Below, piece by piece: positions 1 through 8,954 of a stretch of DNA of 37,480 nt (its first letter is position 1; every line of letters starts with the position of its first letter). Below the pieces are notes generated by a model. The model saw only the letters and a list, made by a program, of their open reading frames with translations, was not told the DNA's origin and did no database searches. This DNA is from Streptomyces albicerus (GTDB lineage Bacteria; Actinomycetota; Actinomycetes; Streptomycetales; Streptomycetaceae): positions 27,658-65,137 of the forward strand of contig NZ_VWMY01000064.1 of assembly GCF_008905045.1 (NCBI RefSeq), read 5' to 3'. A program made the position numbers and the translations under genes.

Positions 1-54
1 CCCCACCCCCCACCCCCACGCTGGTTCCGCACCCCGAGACGAGTTGGAGCACCC

Positions 55-1206
55 ATGCCCCAGCACGTGCCTTCGTCGTTGCGCGCCGCCTTCCCCCGCT
101 CCGCGCAGCGACACCCGGCGCTCCCCCCACAGCCGCGCCGAATCGTTTTCCTCGCCCGTCGTGACTTCGGCAACGAGGCCGCGGGCGGATCGGAACTCCT
201 TGTCGACAGACTCGCCGAGGGCCTGACCCACCTCGGCCACCAGGTCACCCTGCTCTGCGGCGGCCCGGCCGCCTACCGCGACTACCGTGTCGTGTCGGCG
301 GGTGGCGATCTCGGCCACTATCTGCGCGCCCGCTCGGCGTTCCAGCGCCAGGTCGGCGACTGCGATCTGCTCGTCGAGGTCTGCAACGGCATGCCCTACC
401 TGGCGCCGCTGTGGCACCACGGGCCGACCCTCTGCCTGGTCAACCATGTGCACACCGACCTGTGGCGGATGCGGTTCGGCGGCCCGCTGGCGCCCGCCGC
501 CCGGCTCGGCCGAAGACTCGAACACTGGGCGCTCGCGGGCGCGCAGCGCCATGGTCTGCTGGTCGCCGTCTCCCCCTCGACGGCACACGCGCTGCGCGCG
601 ATCGGGGTCGAGCGCGAGCGCATCCGGGTCGTCCACAACGGCGTCGAGGAGCCGGGCCCGCCGGCCGAACGCTCGCCGGAACCGCTGTTCCTGGCGATGG
701 GACGGCTCGTCGAGTACAAGCGGATCGATCTGCTGCTGCGGCTGTGGGAGCGGGTCCGCCCGGTCACCGGCGGCCGTCTGGTGATCGTCGGCGACGGACC
801 CGAGCGGGAGCGCCTCGAACAACTCGCGGGTCCGGGCGTCGAGTTCAAAGGTCATGTCTCCGAGGCGGAGAAGCACCGCCTGCTCTGCGCCGCCTGGCTG
901 CTGCTGCACCCCTCGGCGGTCGAGGGCTGGGGCCTGGTGGTCACCGAGGCGGCGGCCCGCGAGACCCCGGCCATCGCCTTCGACGTACCCGGCCTGCGCG
1001 ACTCGATCGTGGACGGCGAGACGGGTCTGCTGGCCCGCGGCGAGTCCTCGTTCGCGGCGGCCTGGTGCACGCTCGCCCTGTCCACCCACCGCCGCACCCT
1101 CATGGGCAAGGCGGCCGGTGACCGCGCCGCCCAGTACCGCTGGCACCGCACGGTCCGCCAGTTCAGAGCGGTGGCGGCGGAGGCGGTGAGGAGCTGGACG
1201 CCATGA
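55..1206 (+). CDS. Family 4 glycosyltransferase (GT-B fold)
   Basis: Probable cytoplasmic, retaining sugar transferase using a nucleotide-sugar donor; donor and acceptor cannot be read from the sequence. The 383-residue protein has the GT-B layout. The N-terminal half begins after a basic 28-residue leader with the strand RIVFLARRDFG and a glycine-rich GGSE turn. The C-terminal half carries the donor-site motif EGWGLVVTE (Glu290 and Glu298, the EX7E signature) and the strand LVIVGDGPERERLE. The ATG at 55 has GGAG upstream; an ATG at 44 lies in another frame and gives no family match. The gene ends in a 4-bp ATGA overlap with the methyltransferase and heads a nine-gene run that includes an AftD-like membrane transferase. 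I infer it adds a sugar to a lipid-linked or cell-surface glycan. The family call is firm; the specificity is unknown. Confidence 0.9.
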   Translation: MPQHVPSSLRAAFPRSAQRHPALPPQPRRIVFLARRDFGNEAAGGSELLVDRLAEGLTHLGHQVTLLCGGPAAYRDYRVVSAGGDLGHYLRARSAFQRQVGDCDLLVEVCNGMPYLAPLWHHGPTLCLVNHVHTDLWRMRFGGPLAPAARLGRRLEHWALAGAQRHGLLVAVSPSTAHALRAIGVERERIRVVHNGVEEPGPPAERSPEPLFLAMGRLVEYKRIDLLLRLWERVRPVTGGRLVIVGDGPERERLEQLAGPGVEFKGHVSEAEKHRLLCAAWLLLHPSAVEGWGLVVTEAAARETPAIAFDVPGLRDSIVDGETGLLARGESSFAAAWCTLALSTHRRTLMGKAAGDRAAQYRWHRTVRQFRAVAAEAVRSWTP

Positions 1207-1973
1207 CGACCGCTCGGGGGAAGAAGACGGGTCCGGGTGCGGGTACGGGTCTCAAGGACCCCTCGATACGCCGCTCCCTGGCCCTCTTCCGTGCCTTCCG
1301 CCATGAACAGGACGACCCGGAGGCCTGCTACTCGCTGCTCGCCCGGGACGCCGCCGACCAGGTGGAGGCGTACGACGGTCCGGTGAAGGGCCGGACCGTC
1401 GTGGACGTCGGCGGCGGGGGCGGCTACTTCACCGAGGAGTTCCGCCGGCGCGGCGCGCAGGGCTATCTCTTCGAGCCGGACATGCGGGAACTGGGACCGA
1501 AGCCGCCGGAAGGGTCGGTCGTCGCCGACGGGTATCTGCTGCCGCTCGCGGACGGAGTCGCCGACGTCTGCTTCTCCTCCAACGTCCTCGAGCACGTGGA
1601 CGATCCGCAGACCTTCCTCAGCGAGATGGTGCGGGTGACCCGGCCCGGCGGTCTGATCTACGTGTCGTTCACCAACTGGCTGTCCCCGTGGGGCGGTCAC
1701 GAGTGGGCGCCCTGGCACTACCTGGGCGCCGAGCGGGCCCGCGCCCGCTACCAGCGTCGTACGGGCAAGCCCGCCAAGCACACCCTCGGCGAGAACCTCT
1801 TCGCCGTACACATCGGAACCACCCTGCGGCAGGTGCGCGCCCGGGACGACGTCACGGTCGTCTCGGCGCGCTCCCGCTACTGGCCGTTCCTCGCCGAGAC
1901 CGTCGCGAAGGCGCCGGGACTGCGCGAGTTCGCCACCTGGAACCTCCTCCTCATCCTCCGGCGGTGTCCATGA
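1203..1973 (+). CDS. Class I SAM-dependent methyltransferase
   Basis: Predicted Rossmann-fold S-adenosylmethionine methyltransferase of 256 residues. Motif I is VVDVGGGGGYFTEEF at about residues 66-80. It is followed by an acidic residue closing the second strand (FEPD) and the post-motif NVLEHVDDP, typical of the Methyltransf_11 type. It starts inside the end of the glycosyltransferase gene (ATGA) and ends with another ATGA overlap into the AftD-like gene, so these three genes should be translated together. A small-molecule or glycan substrate is likely from context, for example O-methylation of a sugar, but nothing in the sequence fixes it. No membrane segment or signal peptide is seen. Confidence 0.88.
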   Translation: MTTARGKKTGPGAGTGLKDPSIRRSLALFRAFRHEQDDPEACYSLLARDAADQVEAYDGPVKGRTVVDVGGGGGYFTEEFRRRGAQGYLFEPDMRELGPKPPEGSVVADGYLLPLADGVADVCFSSNVLEHVDDPQTFLSEMVRVTRPGGLIYVSFTNWLSPWGGHEWAPWHYLGAERARARYQRRTGKPAKHTLGENLFAVHIGTTLRQVRARDDVTVVSARSRYWPFLAETVAKAPGLREFATWNLLLILRRCP

Positions 1974-4900
1974 CCAGCACGGTCCAGGCCCCTCCCCCGG
2001 CGCCCACCCGGCCCCTGCCCGCCACACCCGGCCCTCCGGAGGGGCCGCGGTCGCGGCGGTGGCTGCTGGGGTTCTGGGCCGTGGTGTTCGTGCTGTTCCT
2101 GGCCGTCGACCCCGGTCGGCAGACCTTCGAGACGAAGCTCGGCGTCGCGCTGGACCCGTGGCAGTTCCTGTCCGATCTCGGGCAGTTGTGGCACGACCGG
2201 GGCGGCTTCGGCGGTATCGCGGACCAGTACGTCGGCTATGCCTTCCCGATGCTGCCGTACTACGGCCTGTGCGAGCTGATCAACATCCCGGTGTGGCTGG
2301 CCGAGCGGCTGTGGCTGTCACTTGTTGTGGCCACCGCCTTCTGGGGCGCACTGCGGCTCGCCGAGCGGCTGGACATCGGCAGCGGCGCGTCCCGGCTGCT
2401 CGGCGCGGTGGCGTACGCGCTGTGGCCGGTGTTCACGATCGTCGTCGGCTCGACCTCGGCGGCCGCGCTCCCCGGCGCCGTACTGCCCTGGGTGCTGCTG
2501 CCCCTGACGAACGACCGCTACAGCGCCCGGGTCGCCGCCCTGCGCTCGGCGCTGATCATCCCCTTCATGGGCGGCGTCAACGCGGCGGCAACGCTGGCCT
2601 CCCTACTGCCGGTTGGGCTGTATCTGCTGTCCCGTCCGCGCGGCCCCCGGCAGCGCAAGCTGATCGCCTGGTGGATCCCGGGTGTGATCCTGGCGACCGC
2701 CTGGTGGGTGGTCCCGCTGCTGATGCTGGGCATCTACGGCGAGAACTTCCTTCCGTACGTGGAGAGTTCACAGACCACGACGGACACCATGTCGGCGACG
2801 GAGACCCTGCGCGGCGGCGGGAACTGGGTCGCGTATCTGCACTTCGGCGAGGCCTGGCTGCCCGCCGGCTGGACCGTGGCGACCTCGGTGATCGTCATCG
2901 TCTCCTCGACGCTCGCGGCGGGGCTCGGTCTCGCCGGGCTGGCCCGCCGCGACATGCCCGAGCGGCGCTGGCTCGTGCTGACCGTACTGTCGGTCGCGCT
3001 CATCACCCTTGCCGGGTACGGCGGTTCGTTCGGCGCACCCTTCCACGGGGTCGTCCAGGACTGGCTGGACGGCGGGCTCGTGCCCTTCCGCAACATCTAC
3101 AAGTTCCAGACGGGCCTTGCCCTCGCGCTGGTCTTCGGGCTGATGCACCTGGTCGGGGTCGCCTCCCAGGCGCGCGGCGCCCGTCCGGTACGCGGCCGCA
3201 GGTACGTCGCCCTGATCGCGGCGATCCTCGTACTCCCCGGACTTGCCTGGCCCTATCTCAACGGGTCGATCCTGCAACCGGGTTCGTTCCAGCAGCTCCC
3301 CAAGTACTGGGAGTCCACGGCGAACTGGCTGGAGCGGTACTCGCCCGACTCCCGCGCCCTCGTCGTGCCGGCCACCGCGCACGGCATCTACACCTGGGGC
3401 TCCCCCATCGACCAGCCCCTCGACGTGCTCGCCGACTCCCGCTGGGCCCAGCGGGACTACGTGCCGTTCGGCACCGCCGGCAACCGGCGCGCGATGGACG
3501 CGGTCGAGCAGTCCCTGCTGACGGGCGGCGAAGTCCCGGGCCTGGCCGACTACTTGAGCCGGGCCGGCCTCCACTACGTCGTCGTACGCAACGACCTCGA
3601 CCCCGACCAGCTCGGCTACGTACCGACCGCGACCGTGAAGCGCACCCTGGAGGAGTCGGGCTACCGGCGCGTGACCGGCTTCGGCCCAGTGACGACGGGC
3701 GGGCGCATCGCGGAGGACACCCCCCTACAGATCGAGGGGCTGTATCCGCGGCAGCGGGCCGTCGAGATCTACGAGCCGGCGAGCCCGGACGTGCCCCGGC
3801 CCGGGCAGGCCGGGCTGAAGGCGGTCGCCGACACGGCCGTCGTGTCCGGCGGCCCCGAGGCGCTGCTGCCGATGTCCGCCGACCCGACGATGCGGGACCG
3901 GGCCGCCGTACTGACCGGCGACAACCATCCCGGCCTCGGCGCCCCCGAACTCCAGGTGGTGGGCGACGGGCTGCGACGCGCCGACACAAGATTCGGCCTG
4001 GTCAACGCCAACACCTCGTACACGTACACCCGTGACGAACGCAATCACTCCGACAGCTTCCAGGACGCCGGGGAGAAGCCGCACCAGATCCTGCCGACAG
4101 AGGGGATCCAGCACCAGACGGTCGCCGAGCTGCGCGGCGCGCGCTCGGTGACCGCGTCGTCGAGCGGCAACTGGCTGTTCCATCTGCCGCAGTACGACCC
4201 GGTGAACGCCTTCGACGGCAATCCGAACACCGCGTGGGCCGAGGGCGCGGGAGACTCGGCGGACGGGCAGTGGCTGCGGATCGGCTTCACGGAGAAGACG
4301 GACATCCCGTCGTCGATCCGGGTCACGCCGCTGCCGCAGGACAGTGTGCGGGCGGCGCCGACGCGGGTGCGGGTGGAGACGGAGCGCGGCTCGGCGACGA
4401 GTTACCTCCGGGCCGACGGCTCCCGGCAGCGCATCAAGGCCCCTGCCGGGGAGACGAGTTGGCTGCGGATCACCATCGTCGACTCGGCGGCCCGGCACTC
4501 CGGGCTGTCCGGCGCGGGCTTCTCCGAGATCAGCATTCCCGACGTCCAGGTGACCCGCCTGCTGCGGCTCCCGACCGACGCCGAGCGCACCGACGCGGCC
4601 GCCGAGGTCGTCTCGCTGCACCGCCCCGCCGACCCGGGTGGCTTCTCCCCGACGGGCACGGAGGCCGGACTGCACCGCCGCTGGACCTCGGAGTCTGCGG
4701 GCACGTACGAGGTGAAGGCGAGCGCGGTCCCGATCCCGGGCGACGCGCTCGACCAACTGCTCTACGAGGTCGCGCCCGACCAGCGGAACCGGATCACCGC
4801 GACCGCCGACTCGACGGCCCTCCTCGGCACCGGACTCTCGCCGCGCAACCTCACCGACGGCAACCTGACCACCGCCTGGATCGCCGGGGACAACCCGACC

Positions 4901-6895
4901 ATTCATCTGCGCTGGCCCGGCAAACAGCCCGTCGGCGAAATCGTCCTGGCCCCGGCCGGCGGGCTCTCCGCCCGGCCCACCGAGGTCCACATCAGCTCGC
5001 CGGACGGCGCGGCGATCGCCGGCGTCGACGAGACCGGAGCCGTCCGCTTCGACCCGATCACCACGGACCGGCTCGACATCACCATCACCGACACGGCCCC
5101 CATGACCGTCCACAACCCGCTCGCCGACGAGGACCTGCAACTGCCGGTCGGCCTGACCGAGGCGTACGTCCCCGCCCTCGACGAGTACCGCACCCCGCAG
5201 CCCCGGGCCTCCCGCACCTTCGACGTCCCGTGCGGGCAGGGTCCGACGCTCGCCGTCGACGACGAGCTGTACGAGACGAGCGCGAAGGGGACCGTACGGG
5301 ATCTCGTGGAGCGGCGGCCGATCGAGCTGACGCTCTGCCAGGAAGGGCGCGCGAACCCGGAGTTGTCCCTCGACTCGGGCGCGCACCGGGTCGAGGCGGG
5401 TGACGCGGGACCCCTCGCCGTCACCGACGTGACCCTCACGCGCGGCACGCTCACGACGCCCACCGCGCTCGACCGTGAACTGGGCATACGGGACTGGCTC
5501 GGCGACCGCCGCGAGGTGACCGTCGGCTCGGGCGCGGCCTCGTACCTGACGACGTACGAGAACTTCAACGACGGCTGGAAGGCCACGCTGAACGGCCGCG
5601 AGCTCAACCCCGTACGGCTCGACGGCTGGCAGCAGGGCTGGCGGATCCCGGCGGGCGCGGGCGGCACGGTGAAGCTCTCGTACGAGCCGTCCGGGCTGTA
5701 TGAGGCCGGGCTGATCGGCGGTGGTGTCGCGGTCCTCGCGCTCGCGGGACTCGTGCTGTTCCGGCGGCGCTCGCCCAACGTCGACGAGCCCTCGCCGGTG
5801 CCGCCTCCGCCCGGCCTGATCCTGGGCACGGTGGCCCTCACGCTGGTCGGGATCGTGATCGCCGGGTTCTTCGCGCTGCTGGTACCGGTGCTGGCGCTGC
5901 TCGCCTGGCGGCGGCACGCCCTGCTGGTACCCATCGCCTTCCTCGCGCTCGCGGGGGCCGGGATCGCTGCCGCGACGGGGGCCGGGGAGCCGGCTCCCGA
6001 GGGCGCGGGGTCCTTCGGTCAGGCGGCCCAACTGCTGGCGCTGATCGGCCTGTTCGCCGGGTTGGTGTCGGTGGGGGAAGCGTCGTACGGAGCTCGGGGT
6101 AACGGGGGCCGGGGTAACGGGGGTCCGGGAACGGGGGCGCCGCCGCCTCCCGGGCCAGGGATTCTGCCGCCCCCGGGACCAGGGGCACACCCTTCTTCGG
6201 CTCCCGGAGTACTGCCACCCCCGGCGCCCGGGTCCGAGGCGCCGACCGAGCCGTTGCCCCAGCGGCGGCGGGGAGAGAACGCGGGGCCGGGGGCGCCCGG
6301 CTCGCCTCGGCAGCCTGAGGCAGCACACGGGATGTCCGGACTGGCCGGGTCGCCGCAGGCACATGGGATGCCTGAGGCGCCGCCCCCACCCTTTGGGTCG
6401 TCGCTCCCGCCCGGCGCACCGCCGCCCGCACCCGGAGGGTCAATTCCGCCGGGCGTACCCGGCGCACCGCCGCAACCAGGGCCGTCGCCGGAGCCCGCTG
6501 CGGCGCCGGGGAAGTCCGGTGCCGCACCGGAGCAGGGCCTCGGGCCCAGGTCCGAGGAGACCGAGGCGCCGCCCGCTCCGAAGGTGGAGTCCGGCCCGAC
6601 CGTCTCCGCCCGCGGGCCGGGATCCGCGCAGCGCGAGCCCGATCCGCCCACGGTCCGGATCCCGTTCCGGAAGCCGAAGTTCAAGGCGACACAGCCCGAG
6701 GAGCCGAGGGCGACACAGCCCGAGGCGGCAGGGGCGGCACGGCCCGAAGACCCCAAGGCGGCTCGACCCGGGGAAGCCGGGGAGCCCATGCCCGAAGATG
6801 CCGGGGCGGCCGGGCCCGAGGACACGCGGCCGGCGCCGCCCGAGGACAAGCGGCCGGCCCGCTCCGAAGAGACGGGGGAAGGCGAACCCACATGA
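1970..6895 (+). CDS. AftD-like (DUF3367) alpha-(1->3)-arabinofuranosyltransferase homologue, giant membrane GT-C
   Basis: A 1641-residue integral membrane protein. In mycobacteria AftD adds arabinofuranose from decaprenyl-phosphoarabinose to arabinan on the outer face of the membrane. Here residues about 28-510 hold many hydrophobic helices, with an acidic first loop (DPWQFLSDLGQLWHD) as expected for GT-C enzymes. A long extracytoplasmic part follows, with two discoidin/F5-8C-like segments at about 720-845 (NAFDGNPNTAWAEG) and 940-1045 (NLTDGNLTTAWIAG). A C-terminal membrane bundle lies at about 1243-1367. The last ~270 residues are a Pro/Gly/Glu-rich low-complexity tail. The ATG at 1970 overlaps the upstream stop (ATGA); the open frame reaches back to 1688 but that part is the methyltransferase gene read in another frame. 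It overlaps the condensation-domain gene by 4 bp. Streptomyces lacks mycolyl-arabinogalactan, so the product made here is open. Confidence 0.85.
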   Translation: MTSTVQAPPPAPTRPLPATPGPPEGPRSRRWLLGFWAVVFVLFLAVDPGRQTFETKLGVALDPWQFLSDLGQLWHDRGGFGGIADQYVGYAFPMLPYYGLCELINIPVWLAERLWLSLVVATAFWGALRLAERLDIGSGASRLLGAVAYALWPVFTIVVGSTSAAALPGAVLPWVLLPLTNDRYSARVAALRSALIIPFMGGVNAAATLASLLPVGLYLLSRPRGPRQRKLIAWWIPGVILATAWWVVPLLMLGIYGENFLPYVESSQTTTDTMSATETLRGGGNWVAYLHFGEAWLPAGWTVATSVIVIVSSTLAAGLGLAGLARRDMPERRWLVLTVLSVALITLAGYGGSFGAPFHGVVQDWLDGGLVPFRNIYKFQTGLALALVFGLMHLVGVASQARGARPVRGRRYVALIAAILVLPGLAWPYLNGSILQPGSFQQLPKYWESTANWLERYSPDSRALVVPATAHGIYTWGSPIDQPLDVLADSRWAQRDYVPFGTAGNRRAMDAVEQSLLTGGEVPGLADYLSRAGLHYVVVRNDLDPDQLGYVPTATVKRTLEESGYRRVTGFGPVTTGGRIAEDTPLQIEGLYPRQRAVEIYEPASPDVPRPGQAGLKAVADTAVVSGGPEALLPMSADPTMRDRAAVLTGDNHPGLGAPELQVVGDGLRRADTRFGLVNANTSYTYTRDERNHSDSFQDAGEKPHQILPTEGIQHQTVAELRGARSVTASSSGNWLFHLPQYDPVNAFDGNPNTAWAEGAGDSADGQWLRIGFTEKTDIPSSIRVTPLPQDSVRAAPTRVRVETERGSATSYLRADGSRQRIKAPAGETSWLRITIVDSAARHSGLSGAGFSEISIPDVQVTRLLRLPTDAERTDAAAEVVSLHRPADPGGFSPTGTEAGLHRRWTSESAGTYEVKASAVPIPGDALDQLLYEVAPDQRNRITATADSTALLGTGLSPRNLTDGNLTTAWIAGDNPTIHLRWPGKQPVGEIVLAPAGGLSARPTEVHISSPDGAAIAGVDETGAVRFDPITTDRLDITITDTAPMTVHNPLADEDLQLPVGLTEAYVPALDEYRTPQPRASRTFDVPCGQGPTLAVDDELYETSAKGTVRDLVERRPIELTLCQEGRANPELSLDSGAHRVEAGDAGPLAVTDVTLTRGTLTTPTALDRELGIRDWLGDRREVTVGSGAASYLTTYENFNDGWKATLNGRELNPVRLDGWQQGWRIPAGAGGTVKLSYEPSGLYEAGLIGGGVAVLALAGLVLFRRRSPNVDEPSPVPPPPGLILGTVALTLVGIVIAGFFALLVPVLALLAWRRHALLVPIAFLALAGAGIAAATGAGEPAPEGAGSFGQAAQLLALIGLFAGLVSVGEASYGARGNGGRGNGGPGTGAPPPPGPGILPPPGPGAHPSSAPGVLPPPAPGSEAPTEPLPQRRRGENAGPGAPGSPRQPEAAHGMSGLAGSPQAHGMPEAPPPPFGSSLPPGAPPPAPGGSIPPGVPGAPPQPGPSPEPAAAPGKSGAAPEQGLGPRSEETEAPPAPKVESGPTVSARGPGSAQREPDPPTVRIPFRKPKFKATQPEEPRATQPEAAGAARPEDPKAARPGEAGEPMPEDAGAAGPEDTRPAPPEDKRPARSEETGEGEPT
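6096..6137 (+). repeat. G-run tandem repeat inside the AftD-like gene, possible G-quadruplex
   Basis: Six runs of three to five G occur on the coding strand, built on a 15-bp unit (GGGGTAACGGGGGCC) repeated in tandem at 6096 and 6111 and then degenerating. It encodes a Gly/Arg/Asn stretch at the start of the cytoplasmic tail. The runs meet the simple G3+ with loops of 1-7 bases pattern. Whether it folds is untested. Confidence 0.6.
6684..6880 (+). repeat. Degenerate Pro-Glu repeats in the AftD-like C-terminal tail
   Basis: About eight degenerate units built around Q/R-P-E-D/E followed by a small or basic residue (ATQPEEPRATQPEAAG and so on) close the AftD-like protein. The DNA shows matching imperfect repeats around CGGCCCGAGGAC. 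The segment looks disordered and highly charged. Such tracts are prone to length variation between strains. Confidence 0.65.
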
Positions 6896-8214
6896 CCACG
6901 CTGGACCACCCGGCACGCAACGGCACGGACGGCCCCGCACCACCGCCCGGCCGGATCCCGTTCCCCGTCGTGGACGAGGTCGCCCGCCACTGCCTCCAGG
7001 AGGAGGAACCGGAGACCGTCCACATCGAGGTGCATCTGCCGGGCCGCCTCGACCCGGACCGGCTGAGGACGGCGTTCACCGGGGCCCTGCGCCGCCATCC
7101 CCGGATCCTGATGCGGGAGGCGGCGCGCCCCTGGTACGGGCGGCGGTACGAGTGGGAGCTGACCCCGGACCCGGACGTGGAGGTCGTGCTCTTCCCGCCG
7201 CCGGACCGGGAGGCGCTGAAGCACGCCCGCGACCGGGCGCTGCGCGACGCCCCGCCGCTGTCCGCCTCGCCGCCGATCCGCCTCGAGGTCGTCCTCGATC
7301 CGGAGGCCGACGACACGGTCCTCTTCCTCACCATCAACCACACCGCCCTCGACGGCCCGGCCTGTCTACGGGTCCTCGCGACCGCCGCCGAGCTGTACGG
7401 CGGCCGGGACAACTCCCCCGCGGCACCGCCGACGCGTACGACGCCCGAGGTCCCGGATGCCGTCGATATGCCCTCCACCTGGGCGCCGCCCGCCCGAGTG
7501 GCCCACGGCGCCCCCGAGCCCTCCCCGGGCAACGGCATGCTCGTCGCCGAGTTCGCCGTCCCGCGCCGCCCCAAGGGTTCCCCGTACACCGTGAACGACC
7601 AGCTCATGGCGGCCACCGCGCTGATGATCGCCCACTGGAACCGGGAGCACGGCGCCCACCCGCGCCCGCTGCGCATCACCATGCCGGTGGACGACCGCCC
7701 GCGCGGCACGGACATGCCCATCGGCAACGGAACGCGTCTCGTCGAAGTCCCCTTCGCTCCCGAGGAGTTGGACGCCTCGGACATGACGGCCCTGCTGCGC
7801 CGCACAGCGGAACGCACCCGTGCGCTCAAGGCGCAGACCAGGCCCCAACTCGGCCACGGCGCAGCCCTGTTGACGGCTCCTGTCGTCCCGGTGGCCTGGC
7901 GGGCCGCGTTCACCAGGGGGCTGCGCAAGGCCGCCGGGCCCTGGACGTCGACCACGCTGCTGAGCAACATCGGCCGCATCCCGTACGCCCTCGACTTCGG
8001 CGAGGGGGCGGGACGCGCGCACGCGGTGTGGTTCTCGGCGCCGGCCCGTATGCCGCGCGGGCTGACCGTCACGACGGCGTCCACGGCGGGCCGCCTGCAC
8101 GTGGCGTTCCGCTGGTCGCGCACCCTCCTCAGCCACGGGGACGGCTGCCACCTCCGCGACCTCTTCGAGCACTACCTGCACGCGACGGAACACGCCACGG
8201 AGAGTGCCCCATGA
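6892..8214 (+). CDS. Condensation-domain / PapA-like acyltransferase-type protein
   Basis: A stand-alone 440-residue protein with the size and core motif of an NRPS condensation domain or PapA-type acyltransferase. The active-site sequence is NHTALDGPA, with His150 and Asp154 in the HxxxDG pattern; only the second His of the usual HH pair is present, as in PapA and wax-ester-synthase relatives. LRRHPRILMRE near residue 70 fits the N-terminal subdomain, and PVDDRPRG near 265 resembles the family's C-terminal latch region. No carrier protein or adenylation domain is encoded nearby. Family members transfer acyl groups from thioesters to hydroxyls or amines. Lying between an AftD-like transferase and a methyltransferase (4-bp overlap with each), it may acylate the glycan or its lipid carrier. 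The fold call is good; the reaction is inferred. Confidence 0.78.
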   Translation: MTTLDHPARNGTDGPAPPPGRIPFPVVDEVARHCLQEEEPETVHIEVHLPGRLDPDRLRTAFTGALRRHPRILMREAARPWYGRRYEWELTPDPDVEVVLFPPPDREALKHARDRALRDAPPLSASPPIRLEVVLDPEADDTVLFLTINHTALDGPACLRVLATAAELYGGRDNSPAAPPTRTTPEVPDAVDMPSTWAPPARVAHGAPEPSPGNGMLVAEFAVPRRPKGSPYTVNDQLMAATALMIAHWNREHGAHPRPLRITMPVDDRPRGTDMPIGNGTRLVEVPFAPEELDASDMTALLRRTAERTRALKAQTRPQLGHGAALLTAPVVPVAWRAAFTRGLRKAAGPWTSTTLLSNIGRIPYALDFGEGAGRAHAVWFSAPARMPRGLTVTTASTAGRLHVAFRWSRTLLSHGDGCHLRDLFEHYLHATEHATESAP

Positions 8215-8951
8215 CCACGGCTCCGCCCCGCCGACCCCCGCACGGGCTACGGGACTTCTACGAGGACCCGGCCGTCCCGGTGGCCTCCGGCGCGTCCCGC
8301 AGCCTCCGCCAGGCCCGGATGCTCGCCGCCGCCCTGGGCCCCGCCTCGGCCGGTCCGCGTACGGTCATCGACATCGGCTGCGGCGACGGCACCGCGGCCG
8401 CCACGGCGGCACCGCTCCTCGCCGGTCACCGCATCATCGGCGTCGACTGGTCCCAGGACGCGCTCAGACGCGCCCACGCCCGTCTCCCGTACGCGGTGCG
8501 CGGCGAACTCACCGACGGCGGGCTGCCGTTCAGGTCCGCCTCCGCCGACGCCGTCCTGTTCAGCGAGGTCGTCGAGCATCTCGTCGACCCGGACGCGGCG
8601 CTCGACGAGATCCACCGGATCCTCCGCCCCGGAGGTCATCTCATGCTCTCCACACCGAACCTGGCCGCCTGGTACAACCGCGCCCTGCTCCTCGCCGGCG
8701 TCCAGCCCGTCTTCTCCGAGGTGAGCCTGCGCGCCATCCACGGCCGCCCCGGCACGGAGGTGGTGGGCCATCTGCGGCTCTACACGGCCCGCGCGCTGAG
8801 GGAGTTCGTGACCGCGTCGGGCTTCGAGGTCGTACGGCTGAGGGGCGCGCCCTTCCACGGCGTACCGCGGCCGCTGCGCCCGCTGGACCGGCTGGCATGC
8901 GCCGTGCCGTCGATGTCCTCGATCCTGCTCCTGCACGCACGAAGGACGTAG
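8211..8951 (+). CDS. Class I SAM-dependent methyltransferase
   Basis: A 246-residue methyltransferase. Motif I is VIDIGCGDGTAAA (about 51-63), the acidic strand-2 end is IGVDWS, and the later motifs are FSEVVEHLVDP and LRPGGHLMLSTPN, the classic UbiE/Methyltransf_11 series. The C-terminal part, with its VQPVFSEVSLRAIHG and GHLRLYTARALREF segments, resembles methyltransferases that act on lipids and surface sugars, but the substrate is not known. The ATG at 8211 forms an ATGA overlap with the preceding gene; a longer open frame to 6363 runs through that gene and is not credible. The DMT transporter starts 3 bp downstream. Confidence 0.88.
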   Translation: MTTAPPRRPPHGLRDFYEDPAVPVASGASRSLRQARMLAAALGPASAGPRTVIDIGCGDGTAAATAAPLLAGHRIIGVDWSQDALRRAHARLPYAVRGELTDGGLPFRSASADAVLFSEVVEHLVDPDAALDEIHRILRPGGHLMLSTPNLAAWYNRALLLAGVQPVFSEVSLRAIHGRPGTEVVGHLRLYTARALREFVTASGFEVVRLRGAPFHGVPRPLRPLDRLACAVPSMSSILLLHARRT

Positions 8952-8954
8952 ACC

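Noticed and set aside
1688..1969. N-terminal extension of the AftD-like protein
   Set aside because: It is the methyltransferase gene read in another frame; the ATGA start at 1970 fits the operon pattern.
3725..6364. 879-codon open frame on the minus strand
   Set aside because: Antisense to the AftD-like gene, Arg/Gly-rich with no family features; a shadow frame.
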